Shown here in pieces: positions 5,998-11,549 of a DNA stretch of 11,549 bases. The position numbers and the translations under genes are program-made. The DNA is from Planctomycetaceae bacterium. Lineage in GTDB: Bacteria; Planctomycetota; Phycisphaerae; Phycisphaerales; SM1A02. The number at the start of each line of letters is the position of its first letter. Position 1 is the stretch's first letter. The notes beneath the pieces were generated by a model. The model had not been told where the DNA came from. It saw nothing but the letters and a program-made list of their open reading frames with translations, and did no database searches. Location of the stretch: NCBI GenBank assembly GCA_027488265.1, contig JAIYCA010000034.1, positions 1 through 11,549 of the forward strand, given 5' to 3'.

Positions 5998-6026
5998 TTG
6001 AGGGTTCTGGGATTCGTGTCTACACT
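5998..6026 (+). promoter_or_regulatory. Candidate sigma70-type promoter of rpoB
   Basis: TTGAGG (5998-6003) and TACACT (6021-6026) are 17 nt apart, and each box matches the consensus at four of six positions. It lies about 115 nt before the rpoB start, directly after three stem-loops, where a secondary promoter would free rpoBC from the ribosomal protein genes. The leader it would give contains GTGATC/GATCAC (6028-6033, 6071-6076) and GCACC/GGTGC (6091-6095, 6115-6119) inverted repeats. Confidence 0.5.
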
Positions 6027-6142
6027 CGTGATCTCCCTGTCGGGCGCGGCTTTCGCTTGAAGCATCCGCTGATCACACTCTGAAAACATGGCACCTGGCT
6101 GGCGATCCCGGTCTGGTGCTTTCACTTGTAGGGGACTCTTTG

Positions 6143-9967
<3,825 letters not shown>

Positions 9968-9976
9968 ACACGCCGC

Positions 9977-9999
9977 GCGCGTCGCACTATGCGACGTGT
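9977..9999 (+). promoter_or_regulatory. Stem-loop just after rpoB
   Basis: GTCGCA (9981-9986) and TGCGAC (9990-9995) pair perfectly around a CTA loop. The stem extends by four more pairs (two of them G-U) to 9977 and 9999. It begins 10 nt after the rpoB stop and has no T-tract. It may be an mRNA stability or processing element. Confidence 0.4.
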
Positions 10000-10080
10000 C
10001 GCAGCAAGCGCGAGCTCGCATCCGACCAGTTCTCGATTTGTCGGTATTGAAGTTACGGCACAGAAGAAGAAGTGAACTCC

Positions 10081-10108
10081 CCCGCTCGGCCATCTTGGCC
10101 GACGCGGG
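10081..10108 (+). promoter_or_regulatory. Strong stem-loop before the rpoC ribosome binding site
   Basis: CCCGC-TCGGCCA (10081-10092) pairs with TGGCCGA-C-GCGGG (10096-10108) around a TCT loop, giving 12 pairs interrupted only by one bulged C (10103). It ends six bases before the AGGAAGG ribosome binding site (10115-10121) of rpoC. No T-tract follows. A role in processing between rpoB and rpoC or in setting rpoC translation is plausible but inferred. Confidence 0.5.
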
Positions 10109-10129
10109 CAACTCAGGAAGGCAACCGCG

Positions 10130-11549
10130 ATGTCCGACAGCGTCTACGACCGCGTGAACGACTACGGCTCCGTCAAGATCACTCTTGCGAGCCCGAACGA
10201 CATCCGAAGCTGGAGCTTCGGCGAGGTCAAGAAGCCCGAGACCATCAACTACCGAACCTACCGCCCCGAGCGGGATGGTTTGTTCTGCGAGCGCATCTTT
10301 GGTCCTGAGAAGGACTATGAGTGCGGCTGCGGCAAGTACAAGGGAACGAAGTACAAGGGCATCATCTGCGACCGCTGCGGCGTCAAGGTCACGCACAGCC
10401 GCGTGCGCCGCAAGCGCATGGGCCACATCAACCTCGCTGCGCCGATCGTGCACATCTGGTTCTTCAAGGCAATGCCGTCGCGCCTTGGCAACCTCATGGC
10501 GATGAAGACGTCAGACCTTGAGAAGATCATCTACTTCCAAGATTACGTCGTCACTGATCCAGGCCAGACCGACCTCGAGCACAAGCAAGTCCTCACCGAA
10601 GACGAATACCGTCAAGCCGTCGACAAGTACGGCACGGCGTCGTTCACGGCGATGATGGGTGCTGACGCGATCCGCGAACTTCTGCAGCAACTCGACCTCG
10701 AGAGCCTCTCGAAGGAGATTCGCGAAGACCTCGGCAACACAAAGTCGAAGCAGAAGCAAAAGGACCTCTCGAAGCGTCTCAAGATTGTTGAGCAGATCCG
10801 CGGCTCGCAGAACGAGCCGAAGTGGATGGTCCTCGACGTGATCCCCGTGATCCCGCCGGATCTCCGTCCGCTCGTCCTCCTCGAGAGCGGCAACTTCGCG
10901 ACCAGCGATCTCAACGATCTCTATCGCCGCATCATCAACCGCAACAACCGTCTCAAGAAGCTCATGGACCTCAATGCGCCCGAGGTCATCGTGCGCAACG
11001 AGAAGCGCATGTTGCAGCAGGCGGTCGACGCGTTGTTCGACAACGGCCGTTGCCGTCGTCCGGTGCTCGGTTCCTCGAACCGTCCGCTCAAGTCGATCAC
11101 CGACATGATCAAGGGCAAGCAGGGTCGCTTCCGCGAGAACCTGCTCGGCAAGCGCGTCGACTACTCGGCGCGTTCGGTCATCGTCGTCGGTCCAGAACTC
11201 AAGATCTGGCAGTGCGGCCTTCCGAAGAAGATCGCGCTCGAGCTCTACCAGCCGTTCATCATCCGCAAGCTCAAGGAGCACGGTCTCGCTGACACGATCA
11301 AGAGCGCCAAGCGCATGCTCGAGCGGCGCGACGCCGAGGTGTGGGACATCCTCGAGCAGGTGATCCAGAATCACCCAGTCATGCTGAACCGCGCGCCGAC
11401 CCTGCACCGCATGGGTATTCAGGCGTTCGAGCCGGTGCTCGTTGAAGGCAACGCGATCAAGATCCACCCGCTGGTGTGCACGGGTTACAACGCCGACGTC
11501 GACGGCGACCAGATGGCAGCCCACCTGCCGCTCTCGGGCGAAGCGCAAA
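10130..11549 (+). CDS. rpoC: DNA-directed RNA polymerase subunit beta', N-terminal part (runs off the window)
   Basis: The first 473 codons of the catalytic beta' subunit are present and uninterrupted. The ATG at 10130 follows AGGAAGG (10115-10121) by eight bases. The clamp zinc site is C65-x-C67 and C80-x-x-C83 (ECGCG and ICDRCG), followed by 'RRKRMGHI'. Further family blocks are 'FATSDLNDLYRRIINRNNR', 'MIKGKQGRFRENLLGKR' from residue 326, 'CGLPKKIALELYQPF' and 'LNRAPTLHRMGIQAFEPV'. The magnesium-binding loop reads N454-A-D456-V-D458-G-D460-QMAAH. The three catalytic aspartates are intact, but V457 replaces the nearly invariant Phe of NADFDGD. The gene forms the polymerase core with rpoB upstream. 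Its trigger loop and C-terminal part lie beyond the window. Confidence 0.98.
   Translation, partial: MSDSVYDRVNDYGSVKITLASPNDIRSWSFGEVKKPETINYRTYRPERDGLFCERIFGPEKDYECGCGKYKGTKYKGIICDRCGVKVTHSRVRRKRMGHINLAAPIVHIWFFKAMPSRLGNLMAMKTSDLEKIIYFQDYVVTDPGQTDLEHKQVLTEDEYRQAVDKYGTASFTAMMGADAIRELLQQLDLESLSKEIREDLGNTKSKQKQKDLSKRLKIVEQIRGSQNEPKWMVLDVIPVIPPDLRPLVLLESGNFATSDLNDLYRRIINRNNRLKKLMDLNAPEVIVRNEKRMLQQAVDALFDNGRCRRPVLGSSNRPLKSITDMIKGKQGRFRENLLGKRVDYSARSVIVVGPELKIWQCGLPKKIALELYQPFIIRKLKEHGLADTIKSAKRMLERRDAEVWDILEQVIQNHPVMLNRAPTLHRMGIQAFEPVLVEGNAIKIHPLVCTGYNADVDGDQMAAHLPLSGEAQ

Noticed and set aside
6116..6118. ATG at 6116 as the rpoB start
   Set aside because: The in-frame ATG at 6143 has a well-spaced AGGGG and begins the conserved protein; the nine extra residues have no support.
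10511..11548. A 345-codon minus-strand open frame opposite rpoC
   Set aside because: It is a shadow in the rpoC codon phase with an Arg/Val/Leu-rich mirror sequence.

Overview
This window is the rplK-rplA-rplJ-rplL-rpoB-rpoC cluster of a GC-rich bacterium (roughly 60% GC judged by eye). All real genes lie on the + strand. The best taxonomic clue is the secreted protease at 960-3227. It ends in a dockerin-like pair of calcium loops with L-x-x-W-G endings after a PA14 domain, an architecture typical of Planctomycetota and especially Phycisphaerae-like lineages. RpoB and RpoC are clearly bacterial and fit this placement, but the phylum is an inference.

Layout: 1-762 is the 3' end of an M20-family amidohydrolase. 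763-959 is a spacer with small repeats. 960-3227 is a modular exported metalloprotease: signal peptide, propeptide, HExxHxxGxxH catalytic domain, Ig/cadherin-like domain, PA14, dockerin-like repeats. 3228-3568 is the only gene-free stretch over 300 bases. It holds a weak terminator-like hairpin, a candidate promoter and a folded leader that ends next to the rplK ribosome binding site. 3569-5860 carries rplK, rplA, rplJ and rplL. 6143-9967 is rpoB, and 10130 to the window end is the first 473 codons of rpoC.

The cluster encodes the L11/L1 region proteins, the L10-L7/L12 stalk and the two large RNA polymerase subunits. The gene order is the ordinary bacterial one, but the spacers are unusually long and structured. 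rplJ-rplL is separated by 230 nt holding a 12-bp tandem repeat and four compact stem-loops. rplL-rpoB is separated by 282 nt holding three consecutive stem-loops (one a perfect 12-bp stem) and then a sigma70-like promoter. rpoB-rpoC is separated by 162 nt with two more strong stem-loops. The candidate promoters before rplK and rpoB have the same form, TTG(C/A)GG-N17-TACA(T/C)T. The inferred picture is a cluster whose ribosomal and polymerase halves can be expressed separately, with RNA structure controlling processing or translation at each junction. secE, nusG and tRNA-Trp, which usually precede rplK, are not in this window.

No wholly new system was found. The items most worth checking are the substitution in the RNA polymerase active-site motif (NADVDGD instead of NADFDGD in RpoC), the altered rifampicin-pocket segment of RpoB, and the structured intercistronic RNAs, above all the one before rplL, which is the only gene of the cluster without a visible Shine-Dalgarno sequence.
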